A DNA stretch of 64,000 bases from Siphlonurus alternatus (GCA_949825025.1 OX463782.1:39643951-39707950), one strand, 5' to 3'; positions 14,072 to 22,890 are shown, counted from the first letter of the stretch. Program-made: numbers and translations. The notes: a model not told the origin generated them from the sequence alone.

Positions 14072-14931
14072 TACCAAACATAAAAATAGGATTTAAAATG
14101 GAACCTACTAGTGGTTACAAAAGTACCTAGAAATAAATTTTATTGCAACCTCCGTCAAATTTTAATTACACTTAAAAATAAAATGCGGCTTGGATTTCAA
14201 GTCAATATTTTTGCACCTCGATATTATGCAAATATTGTAACGTCTATATGAAAATTCACATTTCATTCTTAAGTCCTTTACATTCTTCTGTTCAATTTAT
14301 CCTCTGAGAAAAAATTTTGGTTTAAAGTGGAACTATATGTGGTTACTAATGTATCCAGTAATAATACAGATGAAATAAGTACGGTCAATTAAAGTAGCCT
14401 AAGACACTAATGATATTCATATTATACCTCATTAAATAATAAAGGTTGGAAATGGAACCTACTAGTGGTTACATAAGTACCTAGAAATTAATTTTATTGC
14501 AACCTCCGTCAAATTTTAATTACACTTAAAACAATTAAAAAATGCGGCTTGGATTTCAAGTCAATATTTTTGCATCTCGATATTATGCAAACATTGTAAC
14601 GTCTATAAGAAAATTCACATTCCTCAAGTCCTTTTACATTCTTCTGTTCATTTTATCCTCTGAGAAAAAATTTTGGTTTAAGGTGGAACTATATGTGGTT
14701 ACTAATGTATCCAGAAATAATATCAACTGAATGCTCACATGTTAAATATTTTTGAATTAGAGCTCTATAGATAACAAAGGTATATGCCAATTTCAATTTT
14801 GCATTTTTTCACGATAAATAATTTAAACGGGTCATTTGACCCTTAAGGATTGAAGGGTCGCAAATTTAAGGGTCATTACTAGATCCGCCATCAATTTTTA
14901 CCCTAGAGCCGAAATTTTTATGTCACATTTT

Positions 14932-15050
14932 TATATATATATATAAAATTATGTATATGTATTTATATATATATAAATATATGTATGTATTATATATATA
15001 TATATAATATATAATATATTAATACATATATATTTAATATTAGAAATATA
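14932..15050. repeat. Imperfect TA-rich tract, array II unit 1
   Basis: TATATA runs broken by ATGTATATGTATTT, ATGTATGTATT and AATATATTAATAC. It is the shortest and most interrupted of the three tracts. Confidence 0.85.
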
Positions 15051-15272
15051 TTTAAAAATAACCCCTGCTACACTCAAAGGGTCGACCCGTAAAATATGTG
15101 AATTAGAGCTCTATAGATAACAAAAGACTTTGCTAACACGAATTTTGCATTTTTCCATAAAAAATTATTTAAAGGGTCTTTTGACCTTCAAGGGTCAAAC
15201 GGTCGCAAATTAAAGGGTTGTCACTAGATCCGCCATCAATTTTTACCCTAGAGCCGAAATTTTTATGTCACA

Positions 15273-15343
15273 TTTATATATATATATAATATATAATAAT
15301 GTATATGTGTTTATATATATATAAATATATATATATATATGTT

Positions 15344-15417
<74 letters not shown>

Positions 15418-15440
15418 TAATACATATATATTAAATATTT
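15273..15440. repeat. TA-rich tract, array II unit 2
   Basis: Interrupted TA repeat with several TGTTTATATATATATAAAT segments and an uninterrupted run near 15376-15410. It ends in AATATATTAATACATATA. Confidence 0.85.
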
Positions 15441-15473
15441 GAAATTTATTTAAAAATAACCCCTACTACACTC

Positions 15474-15489
15474 AAAGGGTCGACCCTTT
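15474..15489. repeat. Perfect 16-bp palindrome (GGGTCGACCC core)
   Basis: AAAGGGTCGACCCTTT is a perfect palindrome at the array II unit 2/3 boundary. It recurs at 15934-15949. At 15079-15088 only the 10-bp GGGTCGACCC core is palindromic, because the right flank reads CCCGTAAAA. Confidence 0.9.
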
Positions 15490-15669
15490 AAATATGTGAA
15501 TTAGAGCTCTATAGATAATAAAAGACTTTGCTAACACGAATTTTGCAATTTTCCATAAAAAATTATTTAAAGGGTCTTTTGACCTTCAAGGGTCAAAGGG
15601 TCGCAAATTAAAGGGTTGTCACTAGATCCGCCATCAATTTTTACCATAGAGCCGAAATTTTTTTGTCAC

Positions 15670-15900
<231 letters not shown>

Positions 15901-16176
15901 GAAATTTATTTAAAAATAACCCCTGCTACACTCAAAGGGTCGACCCTTTAAATATGTGAATTAGAGCTCTATAGATAACAAAAGACTTTGCTAACATGAA
16001 TTTTGCAATTTTCCATAAAAAATTATTTAAAGGGTCTTTTGACCTTCAAGGGTCAAAGGGTCGCAAATTTAAGGGTAGCCACTAGATCCGCAATCAATTT
16101 TTACCCTAAAGTCGAAATTTGTATGACGTTAGACTGGTAACTAATTATCTTTTGCGTTGGTTATATTTCAGACAGC

Positions 16177-16279
16177 TATGTGGTTACTTTTGACTGCAGC
16201 GACATCATTTAAAATACGGAAATTTTGCGGACTCGATGAATTCAAATTTTGTCTTTGCCGCTAAAAAAGTAACCACATA
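16177..16279. repeat. 15-bp inverted repeat around GTGGTTAC
   Basis: TATGTGGTTACTTTT at 16177-16191 is the exact reverse complement of the 15 bases at 16265-16279, with about 73 bases between them. TGTGGTTAC is also the most regular word of satellite I, so this may be a decayed relative or a chance hairpin. Confidence 0.6.
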
Positions 16280-16810
16280 TACACCGTATTGCAACAAAAT
16301 GTAACCAGACAATATCTGAAATGCAAAAAACTTTCAAAAATATAATTGGCCCTAAAACAATTTCTATTTGCGTTAAAATTTTTTAAACATAGTTTTTCCT
16401 TATGTTTAGTCATTATCTAACTCCGTAATCAATTTTGAGATTTTAAACCTATTATCTTTCAAAGTAACCACAAAAATTATTTAAATGCAAAAAAAGTCAC
16501 CACAAATTTTTTTTATAAGTGTCTCCACATACACGTTTAAACAAAATATAAGTTTGATAATTCAACAGAATTCAATGAATCGAGATTGCCACTTTTTTAT
16601 TAAACTCTGAGGTAGGGTATATTGTTTTTATCATGTATACGAACTTTCAGAATGATTGAATTCCTAATTCATTACAAAAGTCGAATCGGTGTTAATTGTT
16701 CCGGTTAAAACAGCTGATCAATACCGCTAATAACTTCAGCAAATGCTAGTATTGCGCAACATTGCATACATTTCTACTGCGCAGCTTTTGAGGAGCCGAG
16801 GAAACTTTTT

Positions 16811-16860
16811 CACGTGCACACATGCATAAACTTGCAGATGAACATCGCACGTGACGTCAT
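16811..16860. promoter_or_regulatory. Possible regulatory cluster: two E-boxes and a CRE
   Basis: CACGTG occurs at 16811-16816 and 16848-16853. The second overlaps a full TGACGTCA (CRE palindrome) at 16852-16859. The surrounding 16740-16910 is visibly richer in GC than its flanks, with ATTGCGCAACATTGC and TGTGCGCACTC nearby. These are known binding words of bHLH and bZIP factors. No TATA box, initiator or downstream open frame supports a promoter here, so the call is tentative. Confidence 0.25.
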
Positions 16861-17118
16861 TGATGTTTAAAAATTATGATGCGCAATAGAGTGTGCGCAC
16901 TCAACTCGCTGGCTGACTCCTCTTTAAGAGAAAAAAAAAGTTTCGGGCCTCAAAAAAAATCTGAAAGAAATCAGAAAAGCATATTTTTGTGCCCTCTATA
17001 CTTTTCTGCAAGTAAAATAAGCCATATATCAAGCTGTGGTTAAATCAGCATTCTGAAAAATTATATGTCTTCAACTCATCCTTTACACGTCTTAAACTGT
17101 TTTTTATTTTACCTCTAA

Positions 17119-17265
17119 AGCCGGTATTACACGATATAATTTTTTTTAGTTCTTGCATACAATTTTTTCTTGCAAGAAAACTTCAACTCCATTTGTTTGT
17201 ATGGAGATAAAATTTTATTGTAAGGAAAATTTGTACGTAAAATTGTATGGTGTAATACAGGCTTA
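17119..17265. repeat. C module, copy 1 (MITE-like inverted repeat)
   Basis: Begins AAGCCGGTATTACACGATA and ends with its approximate reverse complement (TGGTGTAATACAGGCTT). The interior is also self-complementary (CTTGCAAGAAAACTT, TTTGTTTGTATGGAG). No transposase is present. The terminal inverted repeat and small size fit a non-autonomous element or a foldback repeat, but I see no clear target duplication. Confidence 0.65.
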
Positions 17266-17413
17266 AACCATATCTTACTTCTTCTTCTTGCTCAAAAATG
17301 AAGATGAAGTATATAACGAGAATTGCGACAAGACGAGATAAGAAAATGCAGCATAATAATATTGTATTTTCCCCATTTTTTCCTCAAAAATTGTAGCAAA
17401 TTAGGAGAGAATT
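17266..17413. repeat. E module, copy 1
   Basis: AACCATATCTTACTTCTTC to AGGAGAGAATT. Includes GAGAATTGCGACAAGACGAG and TTCCCCATTTTTTCCTC. The junction with C1 (CAGGCTTAAACCATATC) is an empty form of the site used by the TTAA element at 18263. Confidence 0.75.
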
Positions 17414-17554
17414 AAGCCTGTATTACACGATACAATTTAGCTTACAATTTTTTCCTACAAGAAAATTTCATCTCCATACAAACAAATGAAGTTCAAGTTT
17501 TCTTGAAAGGGAAAACTCTATGCATGCAATAGTTAGTAAAATTGTACCAGCTTT
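17414..17554. repeat. C module, copy 2
   Basis: AAGCCTGTATTACACGATAC to AATTGTACCAGCTTT, with CTCCATACAAACAAATG in the middle. The right end is shortened relative to copy 1 (TACCAGC without the ACACG part). Confidence 0.65.
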
Positions 17555-17807
17555 AACGAGAAGAGAGTTTAATAGCAAATATTATAAGCCTTCTTTTTTA
17601 TATAGAAATCATTATACTATAGTTTTGTAGAAAAGTAATAAAATTGTTGTTAGATTAATCTGTGAGTCCTAACACTGAATGTGGATCAGACTGAGAACGG
17701 TGGCTGGCTGAATGTATATCAAACTGTGGTAGAATCAGAATTTTGAAAAATTACGTCTTCAACTCATCCTTCACATGTCTGAACCCACTTTTGTTTTTTT
17801 TACCTAT
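17555..17807. repeat. D module, copy 1
   Basis: AACGAGAAGAGAGTTTAATAG to CCTATAAAG. Contains GACTGAGAACGGTGGCTGGC and TCAACTCATCCTTCACATG, which recur in copies 2 and 3. No coding frame is conserved. Confidence 0.75.
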
Positions 17808-18260
17808 AAAGCCGGTATTACACACGGTAAAATATTTTTTAGTTCTTGCATACAATTTTTTGTTGCAAGAAAACTTCAACTAAATTTGTTTGTATAGCCA
17901 GTATTACACGACGATACTATTTTGCATACAATTTTTCCTTACAAGAAAATTTGAACTCCATTTGTTTGTATGGAGTTAATGTTTTCTTGTATAAGGAAAA
18001 ATTGTATGCAACAATTAGAAAAATTGTGACGTGTAAAGCCTATATTACATGATACAATTTTAGATGCAATTTTTTCTTATAAGAAAATTTCTTCTCCATA
18101 CAAACAAATGGAGTTAATCTCCATTTGTTTGTATGGTTAAATTGTATACAATAATTAGAAAAATTGTATCGTGTATTACCAGCTTTATACTGGCTTATGG
18201 AGATGAAATTTTAATGTAATGAAAAATTGTACGTAAAATTGTATCGTGTTATAAAGGCTT
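17808..18260. repeat. C module, copy 3, split by a nested pair of C modules
   Basis: The left half (17808-17895) matches copy 1 up to TTTGTTTGTAT, and the right half (about 18195-18260) resumes at GGAGATGAAATTTTAATG. Between them lie two further C-type palindromes, about 17896-18040 and 18036-18186. The insert itself is bounded by AGCCAGTAT and ATACTGGCT, which are exact reverse complements. I infer insertion of C-type elements into an older C. Confidence 0.65.
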
Positions 18261-18262
18261 AA

Positions 18263-18646
18263 GGTAAAGATAACGCCGAACAGCTGATCGACGTAATGCC
18301 CTTTGATTAACATGTAAACCTTAGCAAATTGACAAAAATTCTGAAATTTTTTTGAAAGGCAGATATTAGTGCCTAAAAGCCATAGAAAAAATTTCAAAAC
18401 GATTTAACGAGCCGATTTTTTTAATTAATTTTTTTAATTTTCAGCATAGGGCTTTCCCATGGAGAGCCAAACTAAAAAATTAATTTAAAAAAAACGGCTC
18501 GTTAAATCGTTTTGAAATTTTTTCTATGGATTTAAGGCACTAATATCTGCCTTTCAAAAAAATTTCAGAATTTTTGTCAATTTGCTAAGGTTTACATGTT
18601 AATCAAAGTGCATTACGTCGATCAGCTGTTCGGCGTTATCTCTACC
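18263..18646. mobile_element. 384-bp fold-back MITE-like element with TTAA target duplication
   Basis: The left arm starts GGTAAAGATAACGCCGAAC, and the right arm is its reverse complement with about two mismatches over the first 50 bases. The arms extend to about 18429 and from about 18479, leaving a roughly 50-base centre with CATAGGGCTTTCCCATGG. TTAA flanks both ends (18259-18262 and 18647-18650). Array III offers empty sites with a single TTAA: CAGGCTTAAACCATATC near 17260 and CAGGCTTAAGCAATATC near 19762. A 4-bp TTAA duplication is typical of piggyBac-type elements. The ends do not start with the CCC common in that superfamily, so the assignment is open. No transposase is encoded, and open frames in the arms are shadows of the hairpin. 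Confidence 0.85.
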
Positions 18647-18650
18647 TTAA

Positions 18651-18777
18651 GCCATATCTTACTTCTTCTTCATGCTCACATGAAAATTGCGACATTACGA
18701 GATAAGAAAATGCAGTATAATAATTTTGTGTTTTCCCCATTTTTTCCTCAAAAAATGTTGCAAATTAGGAGAGAATT
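18651..18777. repeat. E module, copy 2
   Basis: GCCATATCTTACTTCTTC to AGGAGAGAATT. It lacks about 20 bp found in copy 1 (the AAAATGAAGATGAAGTATA part). It directly follows the right TTAA of the fold-back element. Confidence 0.75.
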
Positions 18778-18905
18778 AAGCCTGTATTACACGATACAAT
18801 TTTGCTTACAATTTTTACTTACAAGAAAATTTCATCTCCATACAAACAAATGAAGTTCAAGTTTTCTTGCAAAGGAAAATTGTCTGCAATAGTTATACCA
18901 GCTTT
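18778..18905. repeat. C module, copy 4 in array order
   Basis: AAGCCTGTATTACACGATAC to AGTTATACCAGCTTT. It corresponds to C copy 2 in unit 1 and has the same shortened right end. Confidence 0.65.
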
Positions 18906-19163
18906 AACGAGAAGAGAGCTTATAAATAGCAAATATTATAAGCCTTTTTTATATAGAAATCATTATACTATATGGTTATGTAGAAAACTAATAAAATTTT
19001 TGTTGTATAGATTAATCTGTGAGTCCTGATACTGAATGTGGATGATCAGACTGAGAACGGTGGCTGGCTGAATGTATATCAAACTGTGTTTGAATCAGCA
19101 TTTTGTAATATTACGTCTTCAAATCATCCTTCACATGTCTAAACCTTTTTTTTTTTACCTTTA
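18906..19163. repeat. D module, copy 2
   Basis: AACGAGAAGAGAGCTTATAA to TTTACCTTTAC. Closer to copy 3 than to copy 1 (shared GATACTGAATGTGGATGATC and ATGGTTATGTAGAAAAC). Confidence 0.75.
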
Positions 19164-19304
19164 CAGCCTGTTTACACGATACTTTTTTTTTTTTCATATC
19201 TTGCATACAATTTTTTCTTGCAAGAAAATTTCATCTCCATACAAACAAATGGAGTTCAAGTTTTCATGCAAGTTAAAATTGTATGCAATAGTTATACCAG
19301 CTTT
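19164..19304. repeat. C module in unit 3
   Basis: AGCCTGTTTACACGATAC to AGTTATACCAGCTTT. This unit goes directly from C to D, having lost E and one C. Confidence 0.65.
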
Positions 19305-19566
19305 AACGAGAAGATAGCTTATAAATAGCAAATATTATAAGCCTTTTTTTTTATATAGAAATCAATTTACTAAATGGTTATGTAGAAAACAAATAAAATT
19401 TTTGTTATATAGATTAATCTGTGAGCCCTGATACTGAATGTGGATGATCAGACTGAGAACGATGGCTGGCCGAATGTATATCAAACTGTGTTTGAATCAG
19501 CATTTTGTAATATCACGTCTTCAACTCATCCTTCACATGTCTAAACCTTTTTTTTTTACCTATTAT
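19305..19566. repeat. D module, copy 3
   Basis: AACGAGAAGATAGCTTATAA to CCTATTAT. Same organisation as copy 2. Confidence 0.75.
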
Positions 19567-19768
19567 AGCCAGTAATACACGATACAATTTTGCATACAAG
19601 AAAACTTGAACTCCATTTGTTAGTATGGAGTTTATGTTTTCTTGTAAGGAAAAATTGTATGCAATAATTAGAAAAATTGTATATATGGTGTAATGCCGGC
19701 TTATGGAGATGAAATTTTAATGTATAAGGAAAACTTGTACGTAAAATTGTATTGTGTTATACAGGCTT
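19567..19768. repeat. C modules, unit 4 (one full, one half)
   Basis: A full inverted-repeat C at 19567-19702 (AGCCAGTAATACACGATAC to TGTAATGCCGGCTT) is followed by the right half of another C (about 19698-19768, ending TTATACAGGCTTAAGC). The arrangement resembles unit 2 at 17896-18260, so this pair may preserve the same ancestral nesting. Confidence 0.6.
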
Positions 19769-19913
19769 AAGCAATATCTTACTTCTTCTTCTTGCTCAAA
19801 ATGAAGATGAAGTACACGAGAATTGCAACTGTACGAGATAAGAATATGCAGTATAATAATATTGTGTTTTTCCTATTTTTTCCTCAAAAAATGTTGCAAA
19901 TTAGGAGAGAATT
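19769..19913. repeat. E module, copy 3
   Basis: AATATCTTACTTCTTCTTC to AGGAGAGAATT. The site joining it to the preceding C is uninterrupted (GGCTTAAGCAATATC). Confidence 0.75.
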
Positions 19914-20073
19914 AAGCCTGTATTACACAATACAATTTTGATTACAATTTTTCATTACATACTGTTAATTTTGGTGTATATTATTATCGATTATCCTATA
20001 TAAAGAGATATATTCAATGTTATATATTATAATTTCGTATGCACTGAATAATACACCTTTTTATGGTAAAGTG
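19914..20073. other. Partial C module and unassigned tail before the gap
   Basis: A C-type start (AAGCCTGTATTACACAATAC) breaks off near 19962. The next 110 bases are AT-rich and match none of the arrays. A TATATAAA word lies near 19996, but nothing around it supports a promoter. Confidence 0.5.
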
Positions 20074-20273
20074 NNNNNNNNNNNNNNNNNNNNNNNNNNN
20101 NNNNNNNNNNNNNNNNNNNNNNNNNNNNNNNNNNNNNNNNNNNNNNNNNNNNNNNNNNNNNNNNNNNNNNNNNNNNNNNNNNNNNNNNNNNNNNNNNNNN
20201 NNNNNNNNNNNNNNNNNNNNNNNNNNNNNNNNNNNNNNNNNNNNNNNNNNNNNNNNNNNNNNNNNNNNNNNNN
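20074..20273. other. Assembly gap: 200 N
   Basis: Exactly 200 undetermined bases, a usual placeholder for a gap of unknown size. The sequence changes completely across it (array III-type DNA to satellite IV), so adjacency of the two sides is an assembly claim that the sequence cannot confirm. Confidence 0.98.
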
Positions 20274-20505
20274 GAAGGGGATTAAGTATCAGGCGACCAT
20301 AAGACCCCAAGAGGTCTCCCCCGCTAATAGGGAAGATCACCTGCTAATAGGGAACAAAAACAAATAGCTAGGGGGTTCCCAATTAGTGGGTGAGCTTCCC
20401 TATTAGCGGGGGATACCTCCTAGAATTGCATGTTCTCCTAATACAGAGCTTTGAAAATTCGCCTCTCGTTTCCTTCCCTATTAGCAGGTGAGCTTCCCTA
20501 TAAGT
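20274..20505. repeat. Representative 232-bp monomer with six related motif sites
   Basis: GCTAATAGGGAA occurs forward at 20323-20334 and 20343-20354. It occurs in reverse at 20396-20407 and 20474-20485, with variant reverse copies at 20376-20387 (TTCCCAATTAGT) and 20494-20505 (TTCCCTATAAGT). The unit is richer in GC than satellite I. The motif layout suggests a multi-site protein-binding array or a foldback structure, but no known binding site was recognised. Confidence 0.85.
20311..20419. repeat. 45-bp imperfect dyad within the monomer
   Basis: The left arm 20311-20355 and right arm 20375-20419 pair at 40 of 45 positions, with a 19-base loop. Mismatches fall at arm positions 6, 26, 32, 33 and near 39. 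The arm cores are CCCCCGCTAATAGGGAAG and its reverse complement. The dyad recurs in almost every monomer. In the AGGTGACC class the left arm has TCTTCCCCGC instead of TCTCCCCCGC. Confidence 0.85.
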
Positions 20506-20727
20506 GAAGGGGATTAAGTATCAGGTGACCATAAGACCCCAAGAGGTCTTCCCCGCTAATAGGGAAGATCACCTGCTAATAGGGAACAAAAACAAATAAC
20601 TAGGGGGTTCCCAATTAGTGGGTGAGCTTCCCTATTAGCGGGGGATACCTCCTAGAATTGCATGTTCTCCTAATACAGAGCTTTGAAAATTCGCCTCACG
20701 TTTCCTTCCCTATTAGCAGGAGAGCTT

Positions 20728-21288
20728 ATTTGTTTTTTTTTAGCCGTTTTTTTGATAGCTAAAAAAAATTTTTTTCATGTTTTTTTTAGCTGTTTTTAAG
20801 ACGTTTTAGCAAAAAAAAAATATAAGTTTTTTACGTTCTTCTGTTTTTAGCAATTTTAGATCCGATTTAGCAAAAAAATTTTCACTTTTTAGGGTTTTTA
20901 TTTGTTTTTTTTTAGCCATTTTTTTTATATCTAAAAAAAAAATTTTTTCATGTTTTTTTTAGCTGTTTTTAAGACGTTTTAGCAAAAAAAAAAATATATA
21001 AATTTTTTACGTTCTTTTGTTTTTAGCAATTTTAGATCCGATTTAGCAAAAAAAAATTTTCACTTTTTAGGGTTTTTATTTGTTTTTTTTTAGCCGTTTT
21101 TTTGATAGCTAAAAAAAAATTTTTTTCATGTTTTTTTTAGCATTTTTTAAGACAATTTAGCATAAAAAAATAAATAAATTTTTTACGTTCTTTTGTTTTT
21201 AGCAATTTTAGATCCGATTTAGCAAAAAAAAATTTTCACTTTTTAGGGTTTCTATTTGTTTTTTTTTTAGCCGTTTTTTTGATAGCTA
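20728..21288. repeat. T-rich block A1 (three units of about 175 bp plus 35 bp)
   Basis: Unit starts (ATTTGTTTTTTTTAGCC) lie near 20728, 20900, 21078 and 21254, spacing 172-178. Each unit contains TTTTTAGC words, TTAAGACG or TTAAGACA, ACGTTCTT, AATTTTAGATCCGATTTAGC and CACTTTTTAGGG. The block joins the satellite after CAGGAGAGCTT and returns at TATCAGGTGACC, so 23 bp of the monomer are missing at the junction. Confidence 0.9.
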
Positions 21289-22890
21289 TCAGGTGACCAT
21301 AAGACCCCAAGAGGTCTTCCCCGCTAATAGGGAAGATCACCTGCTAATAGGGAACAAAAACAAATAACTAGGGGGTTCCCAATTAGTGGGTGAGCTTCCC
21401 TATTAGCGAGGGATACCTCCTAGAATTGCATGTTCTCCTAATACAGAGCTTTGAAAATTCGCCTCACGTTTCCTTCCCTATTAGCAGGAGAGCTTCCCTA
21501 TAAGTGAAGGGGATTAAGTATCAGGCAACCATAAGACCCCAAGAGGTCTCCCCCGCTAATAGGGAAGATCACCTTCTAATAGGGAACAAAAACAAATAGC
21601 TAGGGGGTTCCCAATTAGTGGGTGAGCTTCCCTATTAGCGGGGGATACCTCCTAGAATTGCATGTTCTCCTAATACAGAGCTTTAAAAATTCGCCTCTCG
21701 TTTCCTTTCCTATTAGCAGGAGAGCTTCCCTATAAGAAGTGAAGGGGATTAAGTATCAGGCGACCATAAGACCCCAAGAGGTCTCCCCCGCTAATAGGGA
21801 AGATCACCTGCTAATAGGGAACAAAAACAAATAGCTAGGTTTTTCCCAATTAGTGGGTGAGCTTCCCTATTAGCGGGGGATACCTCCTAGAATTGCATGT
21901 TCTCCTAAATCAGAGCTTTGAAAATTCGCCTCTCGTTTCCTTCCCTATTAGCAGGAGAGCTTCCCTATAAGTGAAGGGGATTAAGTATCAGGCGACCATA
22001 AGACCCCAAGAGGTCTCCCCCGCTAATAGGGAAGATCACCTGCTAATAGGGAATAAAAACAAATAGCTAGGGGGTTCCCAATTAGTGGGTGAGCTTCCCT
22101 ATTAGCGGGGGATACCTCCTAGAATTGCATGTTCTCCTAATACAGAGCTTTGAAAATTCGCCTCACGTTTCCTTCTCTATTAGCAGGAGAGCTTCCCTAT
22201 AAGTGAAGGGGATTAAGTATCAGGCAACCATAAGACCCCAAGAGGTCTCCCCCGCTAATAGGGAAGATCACCTTCTAATAGGGAAAAAAAACAAATAGCT
22301 AGGGGGTTCCCAATTAGTGGGTGAGCTTCCCTATTAGCGACGGATACCTCCTAGAATTGCATGTTCTCCTAATACAGAGCTTTGAAAATTCGCCTCTCGT
22401 TTCCTTTCCTATTAGCAGGAGAGCTTCCCTATAAGTGAAGGGGATTAAGTATCAGGCGACCATAAGACCCCAAGAGGTCTCCCCCGCTAATAGGGAAGAT
22501 CACCTGCTAATAGGGAACAAAAACAAATAGCTAGGTGGTTCCCAATTAGTGGGTGAGCTTCCCTATTAGCGGGGGATACCTCCTAGAATTGCATGTTCTC
22601 CAAATACAGAGCTTTGAAAATTCGCCTCTCGTTTCCTTCCCTATTAGCAGGTGAGCTTCCCTATAAGTGAAGGGGATTAAGTATCAGGTGACCATAAGAC
22701 CCCAAGAGGTCTTCCCCGCTAATAGGGAAGATCACCTGCTAATAGGGAACAAAAACAAATAACTAGGGGGTTCCCAATTAGTGGGTGAGCTTCCCTATTA
22801 GCGGGGGATACCTCCTAGAATTGCATGTTCTCCTAATACAGAGCTTTGAAAATTCGCCTCACGTTTCCTTCCCTATTAGCAGGAGAGCTT

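Larger units (their letters stand above)
1..14753. repeat. Satellite I tandem array (about 36 units)
   Basis: Head-to-tail AT-rich units, each recognised by TGCGGCTTGGATTTCAA followed by TTTTTGCACCTCGA and TGTGGTTACTAATG. Units begin near 207, 671, 1024, 1454, 1933, 2395, 2828, 3291, 3724, 4154, 4587, 4946, 5372, 5728, 6087, 6513, 6940, 7296, 7738, 8163, 8522, 8948, 9304, 9663, 10089, 10516, 10872, 11298, 11725, 12081, 12440, 12866, 13293, 13720, 14183 and 14542. There are three length classes: short (356-359 bp), medium (424-434 bp) and long (463-476 bp). They differ only in the segment after TGTATCCAGAAATAAT or TGTATCTACAAAAAAT. The array enters the window already in progress. Copies of 60-85 residue open frames in the units are not genes, because one-base indels shift the frame between copies. 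Family unknown to me. Confidence 0.95.
16106..17023. other. Low-copy sequence, no gene seen
   Basis: This is the only stretch in the window that I cannot place in a tandem array. No open frame of note, no splice-supported exon and no RNA fold is apparent. It contains the GTGGTTAC inverted repeat (16177-16279), further GTAACCA and GTCACCACA-type words (about 16302, 16461-16472, 16496) and the E-box/CRE cluster. It could be a decayed transposon or intergenic DNA. Confidence 0.6.
17024..19962. repeat. Array III: composite C-E-C-D tandem repeat
   Basis: Three modules recur in fixed order. C is an inverted-repeat module ending in GCC(T/G)GTATTACACGATAC. D (about 250 bp) runs from AACGAGAAGAGAG to CTTCACATGTCT. 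E (about 130-150 bp) runs from ATATCTTACTTCTTC to AATTAGGAGAGAATTAAG. Unit 1 is 17119-17807 (689 bp). Unit 2 is 17808-19163 and is longer because of a nested C insertion (about 300 bp) and the TTAA element with its duplicated site (388 bp). Unit 3 is 19164-19566 and lacks E plus one C. Unit 4 starts at 19567 and breaks off near 19962. The lengths agree arithmetically with these losses and gains. A D tail at 17024-17118 opens the array. Confidence 0.8.

Noticed and set aside
1..14753. Satellite I as a tandem LTR retrotransposon remnant
   Set aside because: No TG...CA ends, primer-binding site, polypurine tract or protein remnant is visible.
16608..16615. TGAGGTAG, the seed of let-7 microRNA
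   Set aside because: The following bases do not match let-7, and no complementary arm lies within hairpin distance.
18185..18853. Open frames on both strands around the fold-back element
   Set aside because: They lie in the two arms of the hairpin and in the C modules, mirror each other, and resemble no transposase.
17846..19317. Short open frames in array III
   Set aside because: They cross module boundaries and are not maintained between copies of the same module.
19990..20010. TATATAAA as a TATA box
   Set aside because: Such words are expected by chance in this AT-rich DNA, and no initiator, open frame or conservation supports it.
20017..20367. Three open frames spanning the run of N
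   Set aside because: They are mostly undetermined residues. The gap removes any stop codons that might exist.
20455..20475. Possible CENP-B box (TTCGCCTCACG in the monomer)
   Set aside because: The TTCGNNNNA half fits in CCTCACG monomers, but the required CGGG is TTTC, so it is not a functional match to the known box.
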